From Persicitalea sp963803495 (GTDB lineage Bacteria; Bacteroidota; Bacteroidia; Cytophagales; Spirosomataceae), in contig CAWDMP010000001.1 in assembly GCA_963803495.1 (NCBI GenBank), positions 1 to 64,000 of the forward strand: 64,000 nt of DNA, in the 5' to 3' direction. Positions 1 to 10,334 of the stretch are shown here, in pieces (positions within the stretch are counted from its first letter, which is position 1; each line of letters starts with the position of its first letter). The position numbers and the translations under genes are program-made. The notes under the pieces were generated by a model that made no database searches, had not been told where the DNA came from, and was given only the letters and a program-made list of their open reading frames with translations.

Positions 1-40
1 CTGGTGGCGAGACGGGCTGGAAGCCCATACCACTTTTTTA

Positions 41-1801
41 TCAATAGCCCGGATTCTGCTCTTCGGCGGGTGGGCCGGGATTGGCTAAGCGGTCGATGTG
101 GGTCTGGGGGATGGGTCGCAGTTTGTGAAATTCCTTCAAGCCAGCCTTAGCCGCCGGGTTGTACGTCGTCACCCGCTCGATGAATGTTTCGGTGCGCACC
201 AGGTCGTACCAGCGCTCGTAGTCGCCGCCCAACTCGCGGGCGCGTTCGTCGAGGATGAAGTTGAGCAGCTTGGTGGGGCTATTGATTTCCTCCACGCCGA
301 TTTCCATCGCCTTTTCGGTGCTGGACCGCAGATTGGCCACGCTGCCCCCATCGGTTTTGTAAAAATGGAAAGTCTTTTTCTCGCCTTCCTTGTAGGCGGC
401 GCGGCGGCGCACCACGTTAAGGTACTCTGCGGCCTTGGCATAGTCGCCCTTTCGCCCATAAGCTTCGGCGGCGATCAGGTAGGTTTCGGCCAGCCAGAAT
501 AGCTTGAAGTCAAGCCTTCCGTCCGTGTCGTTCACGCCAACGCGTGTCGGGTCGAGCATGTACTGATAATGGGGGAAGAAGCGATCCGTCCATTTGTTTT
601 TGGGAAAAAACACGTAGGGTTTCTTGGCAATTTCGGCGTCGCTGATGCCCTTGTCGAAAGTGAATACGATCGAAGTGTCGCCCTTGGCGAACTTGGGCTT
701 TCCCACCAGGTCGGGACTCGGTGCGCTGGCAGCGGTCCACTTCTGAATTTTGGAAACGTTGTCGGTATTGGAAAAGAAGACCGTCTTGTACGCCTTGTAA
801 AAACGCGAATCGATCCGGCGATTGAAGAGGTTGAAAAGATACTCCGTGGGCATCAGCCGCACGAACGCCCGGCCGTTCAAGATGTCGCGATCCATGCCGC
901 CGCCCGGAATGTTGTCGTACTGGGCCACGTAGTAAAGGTGCGAACTGTTGCCTCCGCCGTTCGCGATGGTGTTGGGCGTGTACTGGATGGCAAACAGCAC
1001 GTCCTTATTTTTCTCATTGTCGAAGCGGTGGGCGTCGTGAAAATCCGGCGTCAGGCCACCTTTGAAAGCAATGACTTTCTCGGCGTAGAAGGCCGCGCTG
1101 TCCATGTCGGTGGGTTTCTGGCCGCGCTGATCCTGCACCGCGCTGCCGCGCGTCAGGTACACGTCGGCCAGCAGGTGCTGAGCCGCCGCGCGGGTGGGCC
1201 GGGCGTAATCGGCCTGGGTTTCGGGCAGGTTGGTGGCGGCGTAGGTCAAGTCGGTGATGATCGCCTTATAAACATCGGCCACCGCTGCCCGCTCGAAATC
1301 GTCCTTCACCACCAGGTTTTCTTCCAACAGCAGCGGTATTTTACCGAAAGTCTGCACCAGCATGAAATAGTAGTAGCCGCGCAGGAAACGTACCTCGGCC
1401 TGACGCTTCACTTTGGCCTCGGCGGTACGCAAGGCACCGGTTGCCGTTACATTCGGTAGCCGATTGATGGCGATATTGGCCGAGTTGATGCCCTTGTAAT
1501 AATTGTTCCAAAGGCTACTGAAATTGCCGTTGGTGGAATTGATATCCGCCGTATAAAGGTGAAACTCGTTGCCCGACGACACGCGGGTGTAGGTGCCGAT
1601 GTCGGTACCCAGGTTGCTCAGCCGGATGCCCGGCTCCCCCGACCAGAAGCGTAACGGTTCGTAGGCGGCCCACACCAGGGCCTCGATGCCTTTCTCGGTA
1701 TTATAAAATTCGTAGCTGATGTTGGAGACCTGCTCCTCGTCCAAAAAATTCTCGCAGGAAAAGCAGCCTACCGCCAGTAAAATCAAAATATATTTTTTCA
1801 T
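41..1801 (-). CDS. SusD/RagB family nutrient-binding outer-membrane lipoprotein
   Basis: The 586-residue protein is a SusD/RagB-type lipoprotein that would sit on the cell surface and cap the SusC-type porin encoded just upstream. The N-terminus is a lipoprotein signal (hydrophobic stretch ending in FSCENFLDEE), and the asparagine-rich start followed by SusD-type helices and a C-terminal RxxELxxEgxRWxDLvR-like segment (ERARELGGDYERWYDLVR) is typical. Length is normal for the family. It starts 18 bp after the stop of the susC reading frame, so the two form an operon read leftward. Its ligand cannot be told from sequence; the divergent IclR regulator and sialidase suggest a glycan, but that is inference. 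Confidence 0.93.
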   Translation of the reverse strand: MKKYILILLAVGCFSCENFLDEEQVSNISYEFYNTEKGIEALVWAAYEPLRFWSGEPGIRLSNLGTDIGTYTRVSSGNEFHLYTADINSTNGNFSSLWNNYYKGINSANIAINRLPNVTATGALRTAEAKVKRQAEVRFLRGYYYFMLVQTFGKIPLLLEENLVVKDDFERAAVADVYKAIITDLTYAATNLPETQADYARPTRAAAQHLLADVYLTRGSAVQDQRGQKPTDMDSAAFYAEKVIAFKGGLTPDFHDAHRFDNEKNKDVLFAIQYTPNTIANGGGNSSHLYYVAQYDNIPGGGMDRDILNGRAFVRLMPTEYLFNLFNRRIDSRFYKAYKTVFFSNTDNVSKIQKWTAASAPSPDLVGKPKFAKGDTSIVFTFDKGISDAEIAKKPYVFFPKNKWTDRFFPHYQYMLDPTRVGVNDTDGRLDFKLFWLAETYLIAAEAYGRKGDYAKAAEYLNVVRRRAAYKEGEKKTFHFYKTDGGSVANLRSSTEKAMEIGVEEINSPTKLLNFILDERARELGGDYERWYDLVRTETFIERVTTYNPAAKAGLKEFHKLRPIPQTHIDRLANPGPPAEEQNPGY

Positions 1802-1819
1802 TTTTTGCTCGATTTACGA

Positions 1820-4800
1820 TTAAAAGGTCAAGTTAACACCCAGCATATAGGTCGTCACGCTCGGCGTGATGAGTCCGGTGGAGCCTTCGGGATCGGGTCC
1901 CCGGAATTTGGTGATTAGCAGCGGATTCAAAGCTGACACATATACCCGGAAGTTGGAGGTACGCAGCCGGGTTTGCAGGGCGGCGGGCAGCTTGTAGCCC
2001 AGCGTAATGTTCCTGACGCGCACGAACGAGCCGTCCTGGTAACGCAGCGTGTTGGCGTTGAGCGGCACCCGCCGACCCGCCACGGGCCTGGGGAAAGAAT
2101 TAGTGGGGTTATTAGGCGTCCAGTAGTCCACATTCAACCAGTTGTTGCGGGCCTCGTATTCCAGATTCTGGTAATCGTTGATCATTTGGCCCCGGCGGGC
2201 GAAAATCAAAAAATTGAGGTCGAAGCCCTGGTACTCGACGCTGGTATTGAGACTACCAATCCACTTCGGTACCGCGCTGCCCAGAATCACGCGGTCATCG
2301 GCGTTAATCTTGTTGTCGCCGTTCGTGTCCTGAATCTTGATCTCGCCCGGTGCGAAGCTGCCGCCATTGTCGTTGTATTGTTTGATGAGGGCTTTGTCTG
2401 CCTCGGTATTCTGGAAAATCCCGATTTTCTTCAAATCGTAATACGTATTGACAGGCGAGCCAATGAACCATTGGTTACCCACATCGTCCACCTTGCCATT
2501 GTAGAGCGACACGATCTCTTCCTTGTTTTTGGTAAAGATCAATTGGTGCGTCCAGCGGAACTTGCTGGCGAGGTTGTCGATGACCACCCCGCGCAGCGAC
2601 ACCTCAATGCCTGAGTTGCGGGTCGCCCCCACGTTTTCGATAATAGAGCTAAAGCCTGAAGCCGTGGGCAGTTGCCGCGCCAGCAGCAGATCACTCGTGT
2701 TCTGACGGTACAGATCCACGGTACCCGTGATGCGATCTTTTAGAATCCCAAAATCCACGCCCACATTGAGTTGCCGTGTTTTCTCCCAACCCAGGTTGGG
2801 ATTGGTAATGAGGTTAGGTTCGAAACCAAAGGCGGGGCTGTCGTCGGTGGCGTAGATCGTCCGGGCCAGGCCACCCTGCGTCTGGTAGGGATTGATGGCC
2901 GTGTTGCCCGTCATGCCGTAGCTTGCCCTGAATTTGAGTTCGGTAAAGGCGTTCAGGTTCTGAATGAATGGCTCTTCCGACGCATTCCAGGCCAAGGCTG
3001 CCGAGGGGAAGAAAGACCATTTGTTACCCGGCGCCAGCCGCGACGAGCCATCGTAGCGGCCCGTCAGCGTCAGCAGGTACTTGCTTTTGTAGCCGTAGTT
3101 GAGCCGGGCCATGAACGAACTCAGCGCCCACTCGCTCAGGTCGGAGCGTAATGAAGTGACGAAATTGGCGGTACCCAGATTGTAGTACAAGTTGGCTATC
3201 GTAGGGCAAGTCGTTTACATCGGTCGAAATCTGATTCACAAAGCGATCACTTTCCAGACTTTGCAGTAGCGTCGCTCCCGACCTTGTGGACACCCCCGAG
3301 GGTTTTTTCATAGATGAGCAGATTGTCGATTACGTAGTGAAAGCGCTCGTTGGTTCATTATGCGGCATTGGACGGATTGCCATTATTGGCCTGAGTATCT
3401 GAGAAATCGCCTCTACTGCTTGTGCGGTAGTCAGGCGAGTAATTGAGACGATATTTCAAGCCCTCAAATAACCCGGCTTCCAGGTAGAAACTTCCGTAGA
3501 AACGTTTGGAATCATCCTGGGTGAACCGTCCGTTCAAAATAGCCAGGGGGCTGGTGATGAGCGGGTCGCTGGCGGGTTCGGGAATGATGATGCCGTCGGC
3601 GTCGTAGAGCGGGGCCAAAGGGTTTACGCGGGAGGCCAGGGCGTACAGGTTGCTGGTCGAGCGGTTAGCATTGATGGAGGTCGCGGCGGTACCACCGACC
3701 TTGATGCGGCTGGTGATCTGGTTATCGATGGTCAGGCGGATGTTCCAGCGGTCGTAGCCGAAGCCACGCTCGATACCGTCGTTATTGAAGTACCCCAGCG
3801 AAAAGGACGTCTGGGTTTTCTCCGAACCCGCCTGCACGCTCAGTTGATGGTCCTGCATCACGCCCGTGCGGGTGATGGCTCCCAGCCAGTCGTAGTCCCG
3901 CACCTTGGACGGATCGTAGTTGCCGCTGGCGTCATAGCCCTGCTTGACTGATGCCACCACGTCGGCGTTGGGGAAATAAAAGATCCCTTCGTCCAGTTTG
4001 GCATCGGGTACGTCAGAGGCGTAGCGACCCACGTTACGCTGTGCTTCGCGTACAAAAGCCGCAAACTCCGCCCCGTTCATGATATTGGGCGGGTTCAGCG
4101 GTTTCTGAATACCATAATAGCCATTGTAGCTCACCTGGATTTTGCCCGCCGTGCCGCGATTGGTCGTGATAAGTACCACGCCGTTAGCCCCTCGTGACCC
4201 GTAAATGGCCGTTGCGGAAGCATCTTTCAGGATTTCCATCGACTTTATGTCGGAAGAGTTGAGGTCGTTAAGGTTGCCCGCGAAGGGTAGGCCGTCCACC
4301 ACCAGCAGCGGCTCGTTGGAAGCATTGATGGAGCGGTTGCCCCTAATACGGATGCTAGGCGACGCGCCGGGGCGGTTGCTGGTGGCCGCAATGTCCACGC
4401 CCGCCACCAGTCCCTGCAACGACTGAATGGCGTTGGGCGAGGGTACCTGCTGTAGTTCCGCCCCTTTGATGGAAACCACCGAACCCGTCAGGTCTTTCTT
4501 TTGCTGGGTGCCGTAGCCGACCACCACTACCTCGCTCAGCAGTTTGTCGTCGGGAGCCATCGTGAGGTTCACAGTGCTGCGGTTGGCGACCGCCACTTCC
4601 TGCGAGCCGTAGCCCACGAACGAAAAAATCAGGATCGGACTGCTGCTGGTCGTGGCGATAGAGAACGTTCCGCCGGCATTGGTGGAAGTACCGTTGGTCG
4701 TGCCTTTCTCCACGACGTTGACGCCCGGTAGCGGCTGTCCACTTTCGTCCGTGACTTTGCCCGTGATGGTCTGAGCAAATGCCGCCGCCGAAACGAGCAG

Positions 4801-4851
4801 CGCCAGCATCCAGGAAATAAAGATTTTTTTGGGTAAAAAGATTGATTTCAT
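1820..4851 (-). pseudogene. SusC/RagA TonB-linked outer-membrane porin, broken by several frame disruptions
   Basis: This is a SusC-type TonB-dependent transporter that would import ligand bound by the adjacent SusD. The ATG at 4851 gives a signal peptide (ends SAAAFAQ), then a carboxypeptidase-like regulatory domain (GKVTDESGQPLPGVNV), a TonB-box region (VVVGYGTQ), plug domain, and the start of the barrel. The frame stops at 3358 (TAA TGA in frame). Homologous sequence resumes in the same frame (NERFHYVIDNLLIYEKTLG), switches frame near 3285 (GATLLQSLESDRFVNQ), and switches again near 3190 (YYNLGTANFV) before running intact to 1820. At least three lesions thus fall within about 180 bp. Either the gene is decayed or the sequence has local indel errors; the long intact flanks favour error. 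Confidence 0.85.
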
Positions 4852-5060
4852 AGTAAATACTATCACATGGTTGATTAATACTACAACTATGCAATATTAC
4901 AAAGTGCCGTCTTTTCTCCCAAGTAAAACAGTAATTAAATAATTTTATATAAAACTATTAGCCGTTTTTAGTTCTTAAAGTACTGTTTATAAATGTTTTA
5001 ATATTTTAAAAAATTTTAGTCATAGGTATTAAAGCTATCTACTTTTCCAACAAACAATTA

Positions 5061-5089
5061 CCTTTACTCCCATAATATTGAAGTAAAGG
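5061..5089. promoter_or_regulatory. Inverted repeat upstream of the IclR-type regulator gene
   Basis: CCTTTACT at 5061-5068 and AGTAAAGG at 5082-5089 form perfect 8-bp arms around a 13-bp A/T-rich spacer. The repeat lies 17 bp before the regulator start, in the AT-rich divergent region between susC and the regulator. It is a candidate binding site for the IclR protein; no experimental support is visible. The remainder of 4852-5106 is A/T-rich promoter-like sequence without other clear structure. Confidence 0.45.
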
Positions 5090-5106
5090 CAAAAAGGACT
5101 GAAAAA

Positions 5107-5844
5107 ATGGTACAGGTACTCATCCGTGGATTGGACATCCTGGAACTTGTGGCGCGGCGCGACGGCCAGGCCATCACGCTCACCGAGATCGCGGAAGAAT
5201 TGGCATTGAAACAGTCCACGGCGGCCAACATCATCAAAACGCTGGTACACCGTGGGTACATGGAACATATTGGCAAGAAAAAAGGCTACCGTCTCGGCCC
5301 ATCGGCGTTCCAGCTCACTAACGAAACCGCCTACGGCCAGGATTTGATCACGGCCTCGCAGGAAGTAATGGAAAACCTGACGGCCCAACTCGGCGAGTCC
5401 TGCATATTGGGCGTACTACGAAACAACAAGCGGTACGCCTTGAGTGCGGTGAACTCCCAGCAGGACATTCAGGTGCGGGTACATTCGGAAAGAAACATCT
5501 ACGAAACGGCCAGCGGGCGGGTTCTGCTGGCTCATTTAAAGGAAGGCGATTTGCAGCGGTTTATCGACTTGAACGGACTACCCGATGTGGAACTCTGGCC
5601 CCGTGCCGCCAACACTGACGGCCTGAAAGCGGAACTAGCTACCATCCTGCGCGATGAATTGGTGATTACTCACCTCAAAAATCGCCATGTAATGGGCTTC
5701 GCCGTGCCCGTGTTTGCCGGGAAAGATATGGTGGCCGGACTGAGCGTTTTCCTGCCCGAGTATCGCTATTCCGAGGGGAAGCGGCAGGAGATCGTGAAAG
5801 CACTGAAACAGGCAGCGAAGCAGATTTCGGCGCGGCTGGGGTAA
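5107..5844 (+). CDS. IclR family transcriptional regulator
   Basis: The 245-residue protein is an IclR-type regulator. Residues about 1-65 are the winged helix-turn-helix (LTEIAEELALKQSTAANIIKTLVHRGYM, followed by the wing YRLGPSAFQL), and the remainder is the IclR effector-binding domain with the typical ERNIYETASGRVLLAHL segment. Length is normal. The ATG sits in a short leader after an inverted repeat. It is divergent from susCD and 72 bp ahead of a sialidase gene in the same direction, so it may control one or both; the effector is unknown. Confidence 0.93.
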   Translation: MVQVLIRGLDILELVARRDGQAITLTEIAEELALKQSTAANIIKTLVHRGYMEHIGKKKGYRLGPSAFQLTNETAYGQDLITASQEVMENLTAQLGESCILGVLRNNKRYALSAVNSQQDIQVRVHSERNIYETASGRVLLAHLKEGDLQRFIDLNGLPDVELWPRAANTDGLKAELATILRDELVITHLKNRHVMGFAVPVFAGKDMVAGLSVFLPEYRYSEGKRQEIVKALKQAAKQISARLG

Positions 5845-5915
5845 GAACTATTCCGCCTTCATCCCTATTCCGTATTAAAATAGTTAACCTTGGTTTTTCC
5901 ATTAGCCTGATTATT

Positions 5916-7040
5916 ATGCTCATACGTATTTTTTGCCTTCTTGGGTTAACTGTTCACATTGTTTTTGGCCAAGCCGACCCTAACCGTCAGGACTTATTTG
6001 TGGGCGGCACGGACGGTTACCGCGCCTACCGCATCCCGGCTTTGGTCGTCACCAACAAAGGAACCGTCCTAGCCTTTTGCGAAGGACGAAAAATGGCTTC
6101 CGGGGATACTGGAGACATCGACTTACTGCTCAAGCGCAGCCGGGACGGCGGCAAGACGTGGTCGAAGGCCAGCCTAGTTTACGAAGAAGGTGGGGACGCC
6201 GAAATAACCATCGGAAATCCCTGCCCGATTGTGGATCGTCGGACGGGGCGAATCCACCTGCTTTACGTGCGCGATTATCATCAACTGTTCTCTACATACA
6301 GCGACGACGATGGGCTGACGTGGTCGGCCCCGGAAGAGCATACCGCTATTCTGAAAGGCTTCGACTACCCGGTGGTGCTGATTGCCACCGGACCGGTTCA
6401 CGGAATTCAAACGAGCAACGGCCGTCTGATTGCACCCGTTTGGATCTGCGACCGCGAGCGGAAAGACCGCTACGTGAACCCCACTAAAGACCGGATACGT
6501 GCCGGGACGATTTATTCCGATGATGGTGGAAAAACCTGGCAGACGGGGGGACTGGTACCCGCCGAAATTGCCATGTTGCACGAGTGCACGGTCGTGGAAA
6601 GAAAAGACGGTTCTCTGCTACTGAACATGCGGGCCCGCAATGCGGGCTACCGCGCGGTAGCCACCAGCTCCGACGGCGGGCTGAGCTGGTCGAACCCTGT
6701 CCTGGACAGGCAACTACCCGATCCTACTTGTCAGGGTGCGCTTGTAAGCTTAAATGAAGAAGAAATCTTATTCAGCAATCCGGCAGTGAGTAGCAAAGAC
6801 GATAGTAAAATGAGTGCTACCCGGCGGAATCTGACCCTTCGGCTGAGCGCCGACGGCGGACGCACCTGGTCCCACGGTCGGGTAGTCGACGAAGGATTCG
6901 CCGGCTACTCGGACCTGGCGGTAACGGAGCGGGGAAAAATCCTCTGCCTGTTCGAGAACGGCAGTGAGAACTACCATCAGAAAATATCCCTGATGATCGT
7001 GGATCGTGAATGGCTGACTTCGGGTGATGAAAGAAAGTAG
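5916..7040 (+). CDS. Exported exo-sialidase (BNR-repeat, GH33-like)
   Basis: The 374-residue protein has a signal peptide (residues 1-19, ending FGQA) and the six-bladed sialidase fold. The YRIP motif is at 38-41 (Arg39 would bind the carboxylate), Asp boxes of the form S-x-D-x-G-x-T-W lie near 75, 129, 201, 251 and 311, and the late GFAGYSDL (Tyr331) and FENG (Glu347) segments fit the nucleophile pair. This architecture is that of bacterial exo-alpha-sialidases, which release terminal sialic acids in the periplasm or outside the cell. Many Bacteroidota GH33-like proteins have not been tested, so the exact substrate is inferred. No nan catabolic genes are visible here. Confidence 0.85.
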   Translation: MLIRIFCLLGLTVHIVFGQADPNRQDLFVGGTDGYRAYRIPALVVTNKGTVLAFCEGRKMASGDTGDIDLLLKRSRDGGKTWSKASLVYEEGGDAEITIGNPCPIVDRRTGRIHLLYVRDYHQLFSTYSDDDGLTWSAPEEHTAILKGFDYPVVLIATGPVHGIQTSNGRLIAPVWICDRERKDRYVNPTKDRIRAGTIYSDDGGKTWQTGGLVPAEIAMLHECTVVERKDGSLLLNMRARNAGYRAVATSSDGGLSWSNPVLDRQLPDPTCQGALVSLNEEEILFSNPAVSSKDDSKMSATRRNLTLRLSADGGRTWSHGRVVDEGFAGYSDLAVTERGKILCLFENGSENYHQKISLMIVDREWLTSGDERK

Positions 7041-7154
7041 GGAGCGGTGAAAGGAAAGCGGCCGAAACGATATTCATTCGTTTGCTATTCTAATTGTTTG
7101 AAAGAGTACACAATACATTATCTGAGCAGCTCCTGCGGAACGTGCATAAAAGTA

Positions 7155-7721
7155 TCAAACCTTCATCCCAGTCTCGGCCAGAGCCCGATCGGCCTGTTGA
7201 ATGTGCCGGGCGTCGTGCGCGGTCATAAAACCAAACACATCGCCAAGTTTGAAGCGAACCAAGGGCGAGATGGAAGAAGTTACCCGTGCGTTGAGCTGGT
7301 CGAACCGCTCGATTTTTTGCAACAAGGACAGCCACTCCTGCTGGTGTCGAATGAATTGAGAAACTGCCTCGATTCCGTTAGGCTTCTCTGCGGGCTGGTT
7401 GGGTTTGAGGGCTTTCAATTTGAGTTTATTGCTCGGCTTGATGGTGTTGATAAGTAGTTTTCCCAAAAACCCACTGCGGAAACTACCTGATTTATCGCTG
7501 TTAGCTACCTGACCAAGCGCCTTTATGGCGCGTGGCAGATAAAAATCGCCGTAGGTATCGAGGTGCGCAAAGCACTGAGCCGCCGACCAGCCGCCGTCGG
7601 CAGGTACTGCGGTGAGCACTTCTTCGGGCAGGGTCAGGTAGCGGTCTTGGGCGTGCGCGATGTGCGATTGTATGCTTTGCAGAACAGGCTCAGACCATTC
7701 AGAAATTGCGGAGTGTTTCAT
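7155..7721 (-). CDS. DinB superfamily protein
   Basis: The 188-residue protein has the DinB/YfiT-like four-helix pattern: a helix with the first metal-binding histidine in GWSAAQCFAHLDTYGDFYL, and a C-terminal HDARHIQQADRA segment supplying the other two histidines. Such proteins are metal-dependent, often thiol-linked enzymes of mostly unknown substrate. The gene stands alone between the convergent sialidase and the leftward Crp/Fnr gene. The 115-bp gap on its 3' side holds no clear terminator. Function beyond the fold is not assigned. Confidence 0.75.
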   Translation of the reverse strand: MKHSAISEWSEPVLQSIQSHIAHAQDRYLTLPEEVLTAVPADGGWSAAQCFAHLDTYGDFYLPRAIKALGQVANSDKSGSFRSGFLGKLLINTIKPSNKLKLKALKPNQPAEKPNGIEAVSQFIRHQQEWLSLLQKIERFDQLNARVTSSISPLVRFKLGDVFGFMTAHDARHIQQADRALAETGMKV

Positions 7722-7795
7722 GCGTTCCGGGTGTTAAGGTACATCCGCAAAGGACGGGGTTTGCACCGAAGCCAATCTTGGTATTTACCATGATT

Positions 7796-8404
7796 TCACA
7801 GCTTCACCCGGTTGATGAGTTTGCTGAAATTGGTCGCATCGATTCCCAGGTAATTTGCCAGGTACTTGTGGGGTACCAGTTGCAATATATGTGGACTCCG
7901 GGTGACCAGCGCGCGAAATTTTTCCTCCGATGTGCAGGATTGTACCTCAACCAGGCGCTCCATCACCCCAGATAGCGCCCCGCTCAGACTGATCAGCACC
8001 ATTCTGGCCAGCGCGGGGTACCGATGGATCAACTGATTGTAATCGGTGAAAGAAATTCTGAGCAGACTGGAAGGCGTCAGGGCCTCATAGAAATAGCGGG
8101 AAGTACTTTGGCTAAAAAAAGAGTCGATCACTCCGCCGAAGGTACCCGTGTAGGAAAACATCAGGGTAGCTTCGCGGCCCTGAGCGTCGAGGGAATAAAT
8201 CCGCTGCACGCCTTCCAATATAAAATACAAGTACTTCTCCGTCTCGCCCGCTCTGGTGATCACCTGCTTTCGCGACGCGGTGGCGGGTGCCCAGGCCGCC
8301 AGGAAATCCGCCAGTTCCTCCGGTGTCAGAACATCGGCGGCTTGGATATGATCGCGCAGGGCGTCAGTATGGGCGGCCAAGCTACCGCGCCGTCCACCCA
8401 CCAT
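7796..8404 (-). CDS. Crp/Fnr family transcriptional regulator
   Basis: The 202-residue protein has an N-terminal cyclic-nucleotide-binding-type jelly roll (VITRAGETEKYLYFILEGVQRIYSLDAQGREATLMFSYTG) and a short C-terminal segment (PHKYLANYLGIDATNFSKLINRVK) matching the helix-turn-helix of the Bacteroidota Crp/Fnr subgroup. The ATG at 8404 overlaps the 3' end of the upstream SDR gene by 23 bp, so the two are probably co-transcribed. There are no cysteines that would suggest an Fnr-like iron-sulfur cluster at the N-terminus. Targets are unknown. Confidence 0.82.
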   Translation of the reverse strand: MVGGRRGSLAAHTDALRDHIQAADVLTPEELADFLAAWAPATASRKQVITRAGETEKYLYFILEGVQRIYSLDAQGREATLMFSYTGTFGGVIDSFFSQSTSRYFYEALTPSSLLRISFTDYNQLIHRYPALARMVLISLSGALSGVMERLVEVQSCTSEEKFRALVTRSPHILQLVPHKYLANYLGIDATNFSKLINRVKL

Positions 8405-9161
8405 CTACGGTAATGATCGAACCCACCATATAATTTGCCGCATCGCTGGCCAGGAACAGGGCTACGCCCTGAATCTCGGCGAGCTCGCCCCAACGTTCGA
8501 GGGCGGTGGCGCCGACGATGAAATTTTTGGCTTCGGGGCTTTCGGCGATGGGTATGTTCATTTCGGTGAGGAAGGGGCCGGGGCAAACGGCGTTCACATT
8601 CACGGCGAAGGGGGCCAGTTCCAGGGCCAGCGCGCGGGTCATGTTCACGACCGCGCCCTTGCTGGCGGTGTAGGGCGTGCGGTTGGCGAGGCCCACGATG
8701 CCGAGCGTGCTGGCGAGGTTAATTATTTTACCGCCTTTGGCCTCCTTCATGTAGGGCGTCACGGCGCGGCAGCAGAGCCAGGTACCCGTGACGTTGACGT
8801 CCATCACCTTTTGAAAATCTTCATACGAAACCTCGTCTATCGCCCCCCGGATGTTGATGCCCGCACTATTGATGAGGATGTCGATGCGACCAAAGGCATC
8901 GAAGGCAGCTTTGGCCATCGCCTCAGTTTGGTCGGCGTCGGTCACATTGGCGGCATAGGCGATTGCCTGGGTACCGTACTCATCGGCGAGTTGCTGCGCG
9001 GCGGCGGTGCCTTCTTCGGTATTGCGGTTGACGAGCATGACATTAGCCCCGGCGGAGGCAAGTCCGGCGGCCATCGCCAGGCCGAGGCCCTTGGAGCCAC
9101 CCGTAATGATGGCGGATTTGCCGGTAAGATCGAAGAGTTTTATTCCAGGGAGTTGAGGCAT
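8382..9161 (-). CDS. SDR family NAD(P)-dependent oxidoreductase (gluconate 5-dehydrogenase-like)
   Basis: The 259-residue protein is a classical short-chain dehydrogenase: nucleotide-binding GGSKGLGLAMA near residues 21-31, the NSAG motif (NSAGIN), a catalytic Ser in NLASTLG, and YTASK (Tyr and Lys) about 13 residues later. The C-terminal PGPFLTEMN and VDGGW segments are typical of sugar-acid/alcohol dehydrogenases such as gluconate 5-dehydrogenase or 2-deoxygluconate dehydrogenase. It overlaps the Crp/Fnr gene and follows a TIM-barrel isomerase-like gene in the same direction, which suggests sugar metabolism, but the substrate is inferred. Confidence 0.88.
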   Translation of the reverse strand: MPQLPGIKLFDLTGKSAIITGGSKGLGLAMAAGLASAGANVMLVNRNTEEGTAAAQQLADEYGTQAIAYAANVTDADQTEAMAKAAFDAFGRIDILINSAGINIRGAIDEVSYEDFQKVMDVNVTGTWLCCRAVTPYMKEAKGGKIINLASTLGIVGLANRTPYTASKGAVVNMTRALALELAPFAVNVNAVCPGPFLTEMNIPIAESPEAKNFIVGATALERWGELAEIQGVALFLASDAANYMVGSIITVDGGWTAR

Positions 9162-9244
9162 TGAGTTTGTGTGGTTTAATTGTTTGAAAGTTGAAGGGTT
9201 TAAATCCTGGAGAGGTAAAAAGCTGATGGCCGACTGCCGACTGC

Positions 9245-10324
9245 CTAAAACATTTTAGCTTTGCTATACGCCAGCGATTCCAGGTTGTTTTGCTCCTCCA
9301 CAGCCAGACGTTCCTCGGGGCTAAGCTGGGCTATGGTGGGCAAATCGGTCTTAAACTTGTTTTTCCTTACCATGCGGAGCGTATCGGCTACATCTTCGGC
9401 GGGCACTACCTGCATCGCGGGCCAGTAGGCTTCGGTCAAGACAGGGATTTCGAGTGGATCGCGGGTAATCATTTCCAGGCTAAAATTGACGCTGGGATTA
9501 TGCTTCTGGCAAATGCGCACGATTTCGGGCAAGTCCAGGATGCCCTCGCCCAAAGGTACTTCCGAAAGCAAAAAACCATCTGCGTACTCCATCACGCCCA
9601 TGTCTTTTACGTGGGTACTCAGTACGTAGGGCGCGAGGGTATTGACGACTTCCATCGGATTTTCTAGCAAAGCGATGCTGTTGCCGAAGTCAAGCGTCAC
9701 ACCCACGTGTTCGCTGCCAATCTGCTTAATGAGTGCGGCCAGTTCGTCGGCCCGCCAGTCCTTGTGGTTTTCTACGGCTAGCTTTACACCAAGTCTTTTA
9801 GCGATAGGCTCAGCCATTTCCAACGCCGCAACGGAGGCCTTTTTAAATTCTACGATGGCTTCCGGGCTGTGGAAATTCTCGTAGCGACGGCCATTCATGC
9901 AGACGGTGCGGAAGATGCTCACACCAGCCGCTTTTGCCGTTTTTATTTCCTGTTCGAACCGCCTGGCCTCATCGCTAGTATGCGGCATACTAATCGAGCC
10001 TTCCAGGAACATACCGGACTTGTCGGTCAGGCTGCGGAGTTGTCGCGCAATCTCGGGTGTCCAGTCGCGCACGGTGGTCTGCACACCGCCCGCGCCGATT
10101 TTGCGGCAATGTTCCAGCAGCTCCACCGCATCCTTGAAGCCAGGGTACCGGGCACTGGGCGTTTTGGAATTCCAACGACTGGCGTAAGAATGCACCACAA
10201 TGCCCATTCCCTGATTCTTAAAAACACCGGGCAGTTTTCCAAAAGAAAGCGCCGCCGCACCAAGCGCCGAACGTTGCAGAAAGTCCCGCCGGGAAAACGA
10301 GTATGGGTTAGGTTCTTGGTCCAT
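9245..10324 (-). CDS. Tat-exported sugar phosphate isomerase/epimerase-like TIM-barrel protein
   Basis: The 359-residue protein begins with a twin-arginine signal (SFSRRDFLQRSALGAAALSFG), so it is probably exported folded. The rest matches the xylose-isomerase-like TIM barrel family: a metal-binding Glu in VENHKDWR, an Asp in VTLDFGNS, a His in STHVKDMG, and a Glu in FSLEMITRD. Members epimerise or isomerise sugars using a divalent metal; exported Bacteroidota members usually occur beside oxidoreductases, as here. The substrate is unknown. Confidence 0.82.
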   Translation of the reverse strand: MDQEPNPYSFSRRDFLQRSALGAAALSFGKLPGVFKNQGMGIVVHSYASRWNSKTPSARYPGFKDAVELLEHCRKIGAGGVQTTVRDWTPEIARQLRSLTDKSGMFLEGSISMPHTSDEARRFEQEIKTAKAAGVSIFRTVCMNGRRYENFHSPEAIVEFKKASVAALEMAEPIAKRLGVKLAVENHKDWRADELAALIKQIGSEHVGVTLDFGNSIALLENPMEVVNTLAPYVLSTHVKDMGVMEYADGFLLSEVPLGEGILDLPEIVRICQKHNPSVNFSLEMITRDPLEIPVLTEAYWPAMQVVPAEDVADTLRMVRKNKFKTDLPTIAQLSPEERLAVEEQNNLESLAYSKAKMF

Positions 10325-10334
10325 TATGAATAGT

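Noticed and set aside
569..1459. Long open frame opposite the SusD gene
   Set aside because: It lies wholly antisense to a well-supported SusD coding region in GC-rich DNA, where such frames arise by chance; the product shows no family motif.
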